36,580 nt of DNA from Alteromonadaceae bacterium (GTDB lineage: Bacteria > Pseudomonadota > Gammaproteobacteria > Enterobacterales > Alteromonadaceae): NCBI GenBank assembly GCA_016765535.1, contig JAESPQ010000052.1:101170-137749 (forward strand). The letters are read 5' to 3'. The translations under genes were made by a program, and so were the position numbers. This document shows positions 1 through 6,900 of this stretch, one piece after another. A model generated the notes under the pieces. It did no database searches. It worked only from the letters and a program-made list of their open reading frames with translations, and was not told where the DNA came from. Each line of letters starts with the position of its first letter. Position 1 is the first letter of the stretch.

Positions 1-1
1 T

Positions 2-1393
2 ATCAATTTATGTAAAAAAGTTTTAGCAAAAAAAACTAAAAAACAGCCAAACCCAACTACTTTTCCGATCATTTATGAGCGCTCACAACATCCTGTTTCA
101 AGGCAGTTTATCGGCACTAATGCGAAAAAGGTTTTACACCGCTTAAATAAGGCTGGTTTCGATGCTTATTTGGTTGGCGGTGGTGTGCGCGATATTATTT
201 TAGGGCTTGAACCCAAAGATTTTGATATTGCCACTAACGCCACTCCTGAAGAAATTAAAGATTTATTTAGAAATTGCCGTTTAATCGGTCGTCGCTTTCG
301 CCTTGCTCATATTCTTTTTGGTCGCGAAGTGATTGAAGTTGCTACCTTTCGAGGTCATCACGACAATGTTAGCGCTGAAGACACCAAAGATAAAAAAACG
401 GCTAAGTCAAAACAAAGTGAACATGGCATGTTATTGCGCGATAATATTTATGGCAGCATAAATGAAGACGCTGAACGCCGCGACTTTACCATTAACGCGC
501 TATATTACAGTTTAAAAGACTTTAAAGTGTATGATTTTGCCGATGGCGTTAATGATGTTCACAATAAAATTATTCGTTTAATTGGCGACCCACAAACACG
601 TTACCGCGAAGATCCAGTGCGCATGCTACGCGCAGTTCGTTTCGCAACAAAGCTTGATATGGAAATTAGCGCTGAAACCAAAGCCCCCATTAACGAATTA
701 GCACCGTTACTCGCTAATATTCCGCCAGCACGATTATTTGAAGAATTTAATAAACTATTTATGTCGGGCAAAGCAGTAGCTAATTTTACTATGCTGCGCG
801 AATTTAATTTGTTTAAATACTTTTTTCCTCGTTTAGATGAAATTCTTAATAACGCCAATGATGATATTTGCCAAGATTTTATTTTGTTAGCAATGAAAAA
901 TACCGATTATCGCGTTAATAATCATCAACGGGTAACTCCAGCCTTTTTATTGGCCGCTATGCTGTGGCAACCATTACAACAGCAACTAGCGTTATTAAAA
1001 GCAGAGGCAAACCTAACACCGCAAGATGCATTTTTTGCCGCCTTACATGATGTTAGCAGTGAACAACAACGCAGTATTGCGGTACCAAAACGCTTACAAG
1101 CCATGATGAAAGATGTGTGGTTATTACAAGACCGACTCACTCAACGCGTTGGTAAACGTGCTTATAAAGCGTTTGAACATCCTAAGTTTAGAGCTGGTTA
1201 CGACTTTTTATTATTGCGCAGCGAAATAGAACCTGAGCTTTATAACGAACTTGCAAAATGGTGGACTGACTTTCAAAAAGCCAGCTTTGATACCCAACAG
1301 CAAATGATAAAAGCGTTACCAACAAGTCGCGCTGGTGTTCGTCGAGGCCCTCGTAAACGAAAAAATCCGCAAATAAAAACTACAAGTGCTTAA
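2..1393 (+). CDS. pcnB: Poly(A) polymerase I (5' end cut by window edge)
   Basis: Adds poly(A) tails to RNA 3' ends and so speeds decay of mRNAs and regulatory RNAs. The reading frame is open from base 2. Its first residues (NLCKKVLAK) align with the extreme N-terminus of E. coli PcnB, so only a few codons lie outside the window. An internal TTG at 170 is not the start, because conserved residues (KVLHRLNKAGFDAYLVGGG) run through it. Visible motifs are the nucleotidyltransferase GGGVRD, the DFDIATNATP aspartate pair, RRFRLAH, the RRDFTINALYY segment and TRYREDPVRMLRAVRFA of the RNA-binding region. The C-terminus is basic (RRGPRKRKN), as in the family. The last 8 bases overlap folK, as expected for a coupled pcnB-folK operon. 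The identification is very secure. Confidence 0.96.
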   Translation: MNLCKKVLAKKTKKQPNPTTFPIIYERSQHPVSRQFIGTNAKKVLHRLNKAGFDAYLVGGGVRDIILGLEPKDFDIATNATPEEIKDLFRNCRLIGRRFRLAHILFGREVIEVATFRGHHDNVSAEDTKDKKTAKSKQSEHGMLLRDNIYGSINEDAERRDFTINALYYSLKDFKVYDFADGVNDVHNKIIRLIGDPQTRYREDPVRMLRAVRFATKLDMEISAETKAPINELAPLLANIPPARLFEEFNKLFMSGKAVANFTMLREFNLFKYFFPRLDEILNNANDDICQDFILLAMKNTDYRVNNHQRVTPAFLLAAMLWQPLQQQLALLKAEANLTPQDAFFAALHDVSSEQQRSIAVPKRLQAMMKDVWLLQDRLTQRVGKRAYKAFEHPKFRAGYDFLLLRSEIEPELYNELAKWWTDFQKASFDTQQQMIKALPTSRAGVRRGPRKRKNPQIKTTSA

Positions 1394-1901
1394 GCATTCC
1401 GAATCTTTAATTACTGCTTACATTGGTGTTGGCAGTAATTTATCCAACCCCATTAAACAAGTCACATTGGCTATTAAAGCATTAAAAACACTTACCGATA
1501 GCCAAGTAACTGCGGTGTCATCAATTTATGGTAGTAAACCAATGGGACCACAAGATCAACCCGATTACGTTAATGCCGTAGTAGAATTGCAAACCTCATT
1601 AACGCCACTAGCTTTATTAGATGCCCTACAAACGCTTGAAAATAAAGCGGGGCGAGTACGTAAAGAAAATCGCTGGGGCGCACGTATTCTCGATTTAGAT
1701 ATGCTACTTTTTGGTGAGCAAGTTATTAATAATGAACGCTTAACCATTCCCCATTATGGCATAAAATCACGTGAATTTGTGTTGTTACCATTACACGAAA
1801 TTGCACTAAACTTGTGTTTACCCGATGGTGATAGCATTGCCGAACTAGCAAACAACATCTCTCAAAACGGCTTACAAAAATTTTCTGCTGAAATTTTATA
1901 A
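1386..1901 (+). CDS. folK: 2-amino-4-hydroxy-6-hydroxymethyldihydropteridine pyrophosphokinase
   Basis: Transfers pyrophosphate from ATP to 6-hydroxymethyl-7,8-dihydropterin in cytosolic folate synthesis. Family marks are YIGVGSNL near the N-terminus, the GPQDQPDYVNAVVEL segment and the HPPK signature RWGARILDLDMLLFG with its paired metal-binding aspartates. At 171 residues it is slightly longer than E. coli FolK because of an N-terminal extension. The start is a GTG at 1386 overlapping the pcnB stop by 8 bases, which suggests translational coupling. The first ATG in frame would remove conserved sequence. A hairpin terminator follows directly. Confidence 0.95.
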   Translation: MLKHSESLITAYIGVGSNLSNPIKQVTLAIKALKTLTDSQVTAVSSIYGSKPMGPQDQPDYVNAVVELQTSLTPLALLDALQTLENKAGRVRKENRWGARILDLDMLLFGEQVINNERLTIPHYGIKSREFVLLPLHEIALNLCLPDGDSIAELANNISQNGLQKFSAEIL

Positions 1902-1903
1902 AT

Positions 1904-1940
1904 AAAAAATAGCGAGCTATTATTGCTCGCTATATATTAA
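1904..1940 (+). terminator. Rho-independent-type terminator after folK
   Basis: A perfect 9-bp stem ATAGCGAGC (1909-1917) and GCTCGCTAT (1925-1933) encloses a 7-base loop. It starts 7 bases after the folK stop. It is preceded by an A-run and followed by AT-rich sequence, with only a short T-tract, so strength is uncertain. It could work in both directions, also ending transcription of the transporter remnant on the other strand. Confidence 0.6.
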
Positions 1941-2039
1941 CAAATAGATAAATTTAATTACTGCTCACTTGCAACCGTTGGTAGGGTGTATTTTATGCAT
2001 CACTATTAAGATGCCGATGATGCGTTGCAGTTAAGCGCT

Positions 2040-2280
2040 TCATAAGGGTAAAGCAATTAACGTAGCAATAGCCGCTGCAATACCTAGTTTATTAAATAAA
2101 CTGGTATAAATAGGCAGTGTTTGTAATGGATCAACAATATAATACAATCCTGCCCGCTCGTTTGGCTTACTAGCGCGAGCATATTCAAAACCTAAACGTT
2201 GCACCATGTAACAAAAAATAAGTGCTTTCGTGCCATAATAAGCAAAGCATTTGGCTAGGAGTAGCCACAGAAGTTGTCAT
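2040..2280 (-). pseudogene. Decayed transporter remnant (POT/MFS-like), frameshifted and internally deleted
   Basis: Lies in the roughly 600-bp gap between folK and panB. On the minus strand an ATG at 2280 opens MTTSVATPSQ and soon fails. In a neighbouring frame the sequence continues as AKCFAYYGTKALIFCYM and VQRLGF, resembling the first membrane helix of peptide/MFS transporters (aromatic-YYG-x-(K/R)-AL..YM). That frame then runs directly into a C-terminal-looking stretch with DPLQTLPIYTSLFNKLG and a hydrophobic end before a TGA at 2042-2040. A first helix joined to a last helix implies an internal deletion, and the frame change near 2250 implies a frameshift. The transporter family is inferred from memory of POT N-termini. 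The rest of the gap (2281-2508) shows no gene and must hold the panB promoter. Confidence 0.45.
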
Positions 2281-2508
2281 AATCATTCTTATTATTGCGA
2301 AGGTCGAGTGTAAAACTTTGCTTTAGTTTGACAAGACAAGCTCAATAATAATTTTATTCTGTTATTGCAAAAAATCTTTACACTTTAACTCCCAAAATTT
2401 CAGCACCCTGTTTTGCAAAAGTTGCGCTATAGTTACATTTATGCGAAGGTACGGCGCTGAGTATTTACTCCAATGACTTAAAATTCTATTAAAATAACGA
2501 GAAATAAC

Positions 2509-3303
2509 ATGGCTAAAATAACCACATCTACGTTAATTAAAATGAAGCAGCAAGGTGAAAAAATTTCTACCATTACCGCTTACGACGCCAGCTTTGCAAA
2601 ATTATTTGACCAAGCAGGCATTCACGCTATTTTAATTGGCGACTCTTTAGGTATGGTTTTACAGGGTCAAGATGATACCTTGCCAGTAAATATTGATGAT
2701 ATGGTTTATCACACCCAATCTGTTCGTCGTGGCGTAGAAAATACACTTATTATTGGCGACATGCCGTTTATGAGTTATGCCACCAAAGAACAAGCATTTA
2801 CTAATGCAGCAAAACTAATGCAAGCAGGTGCTAACATAGTAAAAATGGAAGGTGGCAGCTGGTTAATAGACACCATTAAAGGTTTAGTCGAACGTGGTAT
2901 TCCGGTATGCGGTCACTTAGGTTTAACCCCGCAATCAGTGAATGTTTTTGGCGGTTTTAAAGTACAAGGCAGGCAAGAGCAACAAGCACTTGAAATAATA
3001 GAGCAAGCAAAACAATTAGAACAAGCAGGCATTCAATTATTAGTATTAGAATGTGTACCCGCAGGGCTTGGTAAGCGCATTACCGAGGTGGTAAACATTC
3101 CCACAATAGGCATTGGTGCAGGCAAAGATACCGATGGTCAAATTTTAGTAATGCATGACGCTTTAGGTATTTCATGCAGTTATATGCCTAAATTTTCGCG
3201 CAATTTTTTAAAAGATACCGGCGACATCAAAAAAGCCATTGAGTTATATATTAGTGAAGTAAGCAAGGGCAACTTTCCTGATGATGAGCATATATTTAAG
3301 TAA
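2509..3303 (+). CDS. panB: 3-methyl-2-oxobutanoate hydroxymethyltransferase
   Basis: First committed step of pantothenate synthesis: moves a hydroxymethyl group from 5,10-methylene-tetrahydrofolate to 2-oxoisovalerate, giving ketopantoate, in the cytosol. 264 residues, the normal length. Metal-binding Asp45 (in LIGDSLGM) and Asp84 (GDMPFM), substrate-binding Lys112/Glu114 (IVKMEGG) and catalytic Glu181 (LVLECVP) sit exactly where E. coli PanB has them. Also visible are [24 protein letters not shown] and IGIGAG. The start ATG follows a purine-rich AACGAGAAATAAC leader. panC follows 146 bp later on the same strand, separated by two palindromic repeats. The pathway link to folK upstream is the folate cofactor. 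Confidence 0.97.
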   Translation: MAKITTSTLIKMKQQGEKISTITAYDASFAKLFDQAGIHAILIGDSLGMVLQGQDDTLPVNIDDMVYHTQSVRRGVENTLIIGDMPFMSYATKEQAFTNAAKLMQAGANIVKMEGGSWLIDTIKGLVERGIPVCGHLGLTPQSVNVFGGFKVQGRQEQQALEIIEQAKQLEQAGIQLLVLECVPAGLGKRITEVVNIPTIGIGAGKDTDGQILVMHDALGISCSYMPKFSRNFLKDTGDIKKAIELYISEVSKGNFPDDEHIFK

Positions 3304-3331
3304 TAAGCTTAGGTACTAAAACCGTCACACT

Positions 3332-3362
3332 GATACTGAAACGAGTTCAGCATGACAGTATC
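3332..3362. repeat. Dispersed palindromic repeat, unit 1 (panB-panC gap)
   Basis: An imperfect palindrome: outer arms GATACTG (3332-3338) and CAGTATC (3356-3362), inner CTGAA/TTCAG. Its reverse complement has the GTCATGCTGAA...TTTCAG form that I recognise as a common intergenic repeat of marine gammaproteobacteria. It sits tail to tail with a related unit at 3388-3412. It probably acts as an RNA hairpin between panB and panC. Confidence 0.55.
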
Positions 3363-3387
3363 TGTATCACAATTTAAAAGAGATAAC

Positions 3388-3412
3388 GTCATCCTGACGC
3401 AGGTCAGGATCT
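3388..3412. repeat. Dispersed palindromic repeat, unit 2 (panB-panC gap)
   Basis: A perfect 8-bp stem ATCCTGAC (3391-3398) / GTCAGGAT (3403-3410) with a GCAG loop, preceded by CGTC and followed by CTAATA. The sequence is typical of short mobile-derived palindromes in marine gammaproteobacterial intergenic regions. There is no coding content around it. Confidence 0.6.
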
Positions 3413-3449
3413 AATAAAAACAACTATCACCTGTTAATTAAATATTATC

Positions 3450-4304
3450 ATGATCACAGTAACCGAAATAAATGAACTTCGCGAACAAATAAAAACATGG
3501 CGCATGCAAGGGTTTAAAATTGCTTTTGTGCCCACTATGGGCAATTTACATGCGGGTCATTTAGCGCTAGTAAAAGCCGCACATCAACATGCCGATAAAG
3601 TAGTTGTGAGTATTTTTATTAATCCTATGCAGTTTGGCTTAAGTGAAGATATTGATAATTATCCAAAAACTCACCAACAAGATAAAGAAAAATTAATTAG
3701 CGAAAACACTGATTTACTCTTTCTGCCTAGCTCTAAGGTCATTTACCCGAAAGGTTTCACCGACAATACTTTTGTCGAAGTGCCTAATATTTCTAATTTA
3801 TATTGTGGCAAGTCACGTCCAGGTCATTTTCGTGGTGTTGCCACCGTAGTATGTAAATTATTTAATTTAGTGCAACCTGATGTTGCCTGTTTTGGTTCCA
3901 AAGATTATCAACAATTACAAATTATTCAAACTATGGTTGATGACTTATCAATGCCTGTTGAGATTGTGCCAGTAGAAATTATTCGTGAAAAATCTGGTTT
4001 AGCGATGAGTTCTCGCAATGGTTATTTAACCGCAGAAGAAAAACAACAAGCTCCCATACTATACAAAACCTTACAGTGGCTGGCTGAGCAATTAAAAAAT
4101 GACGATAACCGTCATAATCATCACCGTTTATGCCAACAAGCTACGAATATGATTAACAAGGTTGGCTTAACCACTGATTATATTAACATTTGTCATGCTT
4201 ATACTTTAGCTAAATCTACACCTGAAGATAAAAACTTAGTCATTTTAGCGTCAGCCTTTTGTGGCAAGGCAAGGTTGATAGATAATATTAGTGTAGACCT
4301 ATAA
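3450..4304 (+). CDS. panC: Pantoate--beta-alanine ligase (pantothenate synthetase)
   Basis: Joins pantoate and beta-alanine using ATP, through a pantoyl-adenylate, to make pantothenate. 284 residues, family-typical. The ATP-binding HIGH-type motif is in FVPTMGNLHAGHLALV. FINPMQF, SRPGHFRGVATVVCKLFNLV, CFGSKDYQQL and SGLAMSSRNGYL are all conserved. The protein ends RLIDNISVDL, comparable with the E. coli end. Its last codons are the first copy of a 19-bp tandem repeat that continues past the stop. It belongs with panB; the beta-alanine partner enzyme PanP is encoded convergently just downstream. Confidence 0.97.
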   Translation: MITVTEINELREQIKTWRMQGFKIAFVPTMGNLHAGHLALVKAAHQHADKVVVSIFINPMQFGLSEDIDNYPKTHQQDKEKLISENTDLLFLPSSKVIYPKGFTDNTFVEVPNISNLYCGKSRPGHFRGVATVVCKLFNLVQPDVACFGSKDYQQLQIIQTMVDDLSMPVEIVPVEIIREKSGLAMSSRNGYLTAEEKQQAPILYKTLQWLAEQLKNDDNRHNHHRLCQQATNMINKVGLTTDYINICHAYTLAKSTPEDKNLVILASAFCGKARLIDNISVDL

Positions 4305-4347
4305 TATTAGTGTAGACCTATAATATTAGTGTAGATCTATAACATTA
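4282..4347. repeat. 19-bp tandem repeat across the panC stop codon
   Basis: Three consecutive copies of ATAATATTAGTGTAGACCT at 4282-4300, 4301-4319 and 4320-4338 (the third has one C-to-T change), then a degraded partial fourth copy. The first copy encodes the C-terminus of PanC and the stop TAA is at the start of the second. The degraded end touches the panP stop region at 4345. Because 19 is not a multiple of three, copy-number change would leave the protein end intact only while the first copies are kept. Confidence 0.9.
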
Positions 4348-5979
4348 ATCTTTGATCATTGTTAACAGTGTCGGTAAAAAAGTTTCGCTTTCTTGTGCTA
4401 ATTCGCATTGCTCTTGCAAAATATCGCTTAAAATATTTTTATGCGTTAAGGGGTTCGCTAAGACTACGCGAAAAACTAATATTTTAGCCCCCTTATAACG
4501 TGCAACTTCAATACGAGTACGCGATACAAACGACTTACCATTTTCACGTTGACGCTTTTGTACAAATTTCGTTAATTTATCTAATAAGCAATTAATTGTC
4601 GCTTGCTGTTCAATATCAGCATCAGTTAATAATTGTTGTATTTTTTGGGGTACATAACGATAAGTGAGTAAACACAATTCAGGCTCGCTCACTAATTCAA
4701 AATTATTATGTTGATGAATAAGTTCAGCAAAATATTTTGCTTTTTCAATACTTTCATTAATCAGCATTTCATAACCTGGGCGGCTGATAATATGCAAACT
4801 TGAATACACCAGCATCGCCATACCAGAGCGCGACCCTTCAAGGGTATGACTGCCTAAATCTTTTGAACCTTTACGGAGAATATATTCGGCATGATGCTCT
4901 ATTGCTGATACTGCAGTAGGGTCTTTAAACACCACTAAGCCAGCCCCCATAGGCACATACATTTGTTTATGCGCATCAATAGTTACTGAGTCAGCATGTT
5001 CGATACCTTTAAGTAAATAACGATATTTATTTGAAAATAATGTCGCGCCGCCCCACGCAGCATCAACATGAAAATGACAATTAAATTGCTCCGCAATATC
5101 GGCTAATTCATCGAGAGGATCAACATTACCCGTTTCTGTCGTACCCGCAACACCAACAATACTTAATATTTTAATGTTTTGTGCGTTTAATTGCTTACAT
5201 TTTTCTTTTAATTTTTGGCAATCAATTTTCTGATATTCATCGGTGTCAATGGCGATCACATTGTCTTGCCCTACCCCTAACACATCAGCGGATTTTTTTA
5301 ATGAATAATGCCCGCGTTTAGACACCAAAATAGCTAAGCCGTTATAACCATAGTGTTTAAGTGCATTAAATAGACCTTCGCGCGCTATTCCCTTAAAATT
5401 GCCATCAGCTTTGAGTAAGTTATTACGCGCCACCCATAATGCGGTAATATTAGCAACGGTACCTCCCGAACAAAATGCCCCTAAAGAATGCGCCGCACTA
5501 TGTAACCATTGTTGATAAAAATCATCACTTTGTTGATAAACCAAATTGTGCATCATGCCCAATACTTGCCGTTCCATTGGGGTAAAGGCTTTTGATGTTT
5601 CAACTTTAACGAGATTTTGATTTAGACCCACCATGAGTTTTGATAGGGGCAAAATAAAAGAAGGCAATGCCGAAGTCATGTGACCAATAAAACTAGGGCT
5701 TGAAGTATGCACTGATTGCGACACTAGCTTATCAAGCAAATGTTGCATATGATCAGAAACAAACATTGGTGTTTCAGGAATACTTGCCTGAGAAAAGTCT
5801 TGCTCAATATCAGTTAAGGCGTTTTCGCTAGCAGCAATATGACTGCCTAAAAATCCCATTAAGTTTTGTGATATTTGTTGTTCGATACGCCCAATAGTTG
5901 AATTGGGCGCTTCAGGAATAGTAAAAATACGATGTAGCGACTCTCGTGTCGCTTGTGCTGTACGTTTAGTCGCAGTCAT
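4345..5979 (-). CDS. panP: PLP-dependent aspartate 1-decarboxylase PanP
   Basis: Group II pyridoxal-phosphate decarboxylase of the glutamate/aspartate decarboxylase family. By family and context it converts aspartate to beta-alanine for PanC. The PLP lysine is Lys338 in TIDAHKQMYVPMGAG. The ring-stacking/aspartate region is HVDAAWGG (His304, Asp306), and the phosphate-binding loop is CSGGTVANITALWVARN (from Cys170). 544 residues fits the NAD(P)-independent, non-pyruvoyl PanP family found in Vibrio and Alteromonadales lacking PanD. The stop is 41 bp from the panC stop, convergent. Upstream, rlmB ends 67 bp away on the same strand, so read-through from rnr-rlmB is possible. Substrate choice (aspartate over glutamate) is inferred mainly from the pan context. 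Confidence 0.88.
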   Translation of the reverse strand: MTATKRTAQATRESLHRIFTIPEAPNSTIGRIEQQISQNLMGFLGSHIAASENALTDIEQDFSQASIPETPMFVSDHMQHLLDKLVSQSVHTSSPSFIGHMTSALPSFILPLSKLMVGLNQNLVKVETSKAFTPMERQVLGMMHNLVYQQSDDFYQQWLHSAAHSLGAFCSGGTVANITALWVARNNLLKADGNFKGIAREGLFNALKHYGYNGLAILVSKRGHYSLKKSADVLGVGQDNVIAIDTDEYQKIDCQKLKEKCKQLNAQNIKILSIVGVAGTTETGNVDPLDELADIAEQFNCHFHVDAAWGGATLFSNKYRYLLKGIEHADSVTIDAHKQMYVPMGAGLVVFKDPTAVSAIEHHAEYILRKGSKDLGSHTLEGSRSGMAMLVYSSLHIISRPGYEMLINESIEKAKYFAELIHQHNNFELVSEPELCLLTYRYVPQKIQQLLTDADIEQQATINCLLDKLTKFVQKRQRENGKSFVSRTRIEVARYKGAKILVFRVVLANPLTHKNILSDILQEQCELAQESETFLPTLLTMIKD

Positions 5980-6046
5980 AACTTAATGGGCTTTTATATA
6001 AGGCGCTAATACTCAATTGAAAGTGCACTGTAATCAAATTTGCGAT

Positions 6047-6802
6047 TTAATTCAATCGTTGACGGACAATTTCAAACAAACAAATCCCTGTTGCCACCGA
6101 CACATTTAAGCTTGAAACACTACCAGCCATAGGTAATTTCACTAATTGATCACAAGTTTCTCGTGTTAAACGACGCATACCTTTACCTTCGGCGCCCATC
6201 ACTAATGCCATCGCGCCTTGTAGTTTAACATCATACAAACAGGTATCAGTTTCACCTGCGGTACCGATGATCCAAACACCCATTTGTTGTAATTTTTTCA
6301 TGGTACGCGCTAAGTTAGTCACTTGCACTAAAGGCACAGTTTCTGCCGCACCAACCGCCACTTTACGTACTGTTGGTGTTAAACGCGCAGCATTGTCTTT
6401 AGGTACAATTACCGCTTGTACACCCGCAGCATCGGCATTACGCAAACAAGCACCGAGATTATGCGGGTCAGTAACACCATCTAAAATCAATAAAAATGGT
6501 GTTTTATCTTGTTTTTCTGCCGCTTGCAAAATATCGTCTAAATCAGCTTCGGTATATGTTTTACCTATTTTAACACGCGCTACTACGCCTTGATGTTGCT
6601 CTCCATCCGATTTCTCATCAAGCACTTTACGGCTGGTTAATTGTGTTGATATACCATATTTACGCGCTAAGTTAATCATTGGTTTTAAACGTTCATCATC
6701 ACGTCCTTTTAATAACCATAATTCAATAAACCGCTCTGGTGAGTGTTTTATTAATGCGTTTATAGCATGAATACCAAATACAAATTCGTCGTTTTTTGCC
6801 AT
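6047..6802 (-). CDS. rlmB: 23S rRNA (guanosine-2'-O)-methyltransferase RlmB
   Basis: SPOUT-class (TrmH family) enzyme that methylates the ribose of G2251 in the peptidyl-transferase region of 23S rRNA. The N-terminal substrate-binding domain ([12 protein letters not shown]) is followed by the three knot motifs: [25 protein letters not shown] and [14 protein letters not shown]. 251 residues, close to E. coli RlmB. The start ATG is preceded by AAAGAAGAAC. It lies downstream of rnr on the same strand, as in E. coli and Vibrio. The 98-bp gap to rnr is mostly a palindromic mini-element. Confidence 0.96.
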   Translation of the reverse strand: MAKNDEFVFGIHAINALIKHSPERFIELWLLKGRDDERLKPMINLARKYGISTQLTSRKVLDEKSDGEQHQGVVARVKIGKTYTEADLDDILQAAEKQDKTPFLLILDGVTDPHNLGACLRNADAAGVQAVIVPKDNAARLTPTVRKVAVGAAETVPLVQVTNLARTMKKLQQMGVWIIGTAGETDTCLYDVKLQGAMALVMGAEGKGMRRLTRETCDQLVKLPMAGSVSSLNVSVATGICLFEIVRQRLN

Positions 6803-6820
6803 ATTGTTCTTCTTTAATTT

Positions 6821-6897
6821 TTTGTAGGTACGGTTTTAACCGCGAAAATCAATAATTTTAATATAGTACATTTCGGGGATAAATCCCCTCCTACAAA
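6821..6897. repeat. MITE-like palindromic element between rnr and rlmB
   Basis: 77-bp element with perfect 8-bp terminal inverted repeats TTTGTAGG (6821-6828) and CCTACAAA (6890-6897). Two inner hairpins: CGGTT-TT-AACCG (6831-6842) and GGGGAT-AA-ATCCCC (6875-6888). It ends three bases short of the rnr stop codon. The same plan (GTAGG-end, hairpin, spacer, hairpin, CCTAC-end) recurs at 14318-14376 and 26476-26528, and a disturbed relative lies at 18620-18731. Confidence 0.65.
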
Positions 6898-6900
6898 GAG

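Noticed and set aside
2328-2357. Perfect TTGACA (2328-2333) upstream of panB as a promoter
   Set aside because: At 18-bp spacing the -10 is only TTTTAT, and the start would lie about 150 bp from panB; too weak to annotate.
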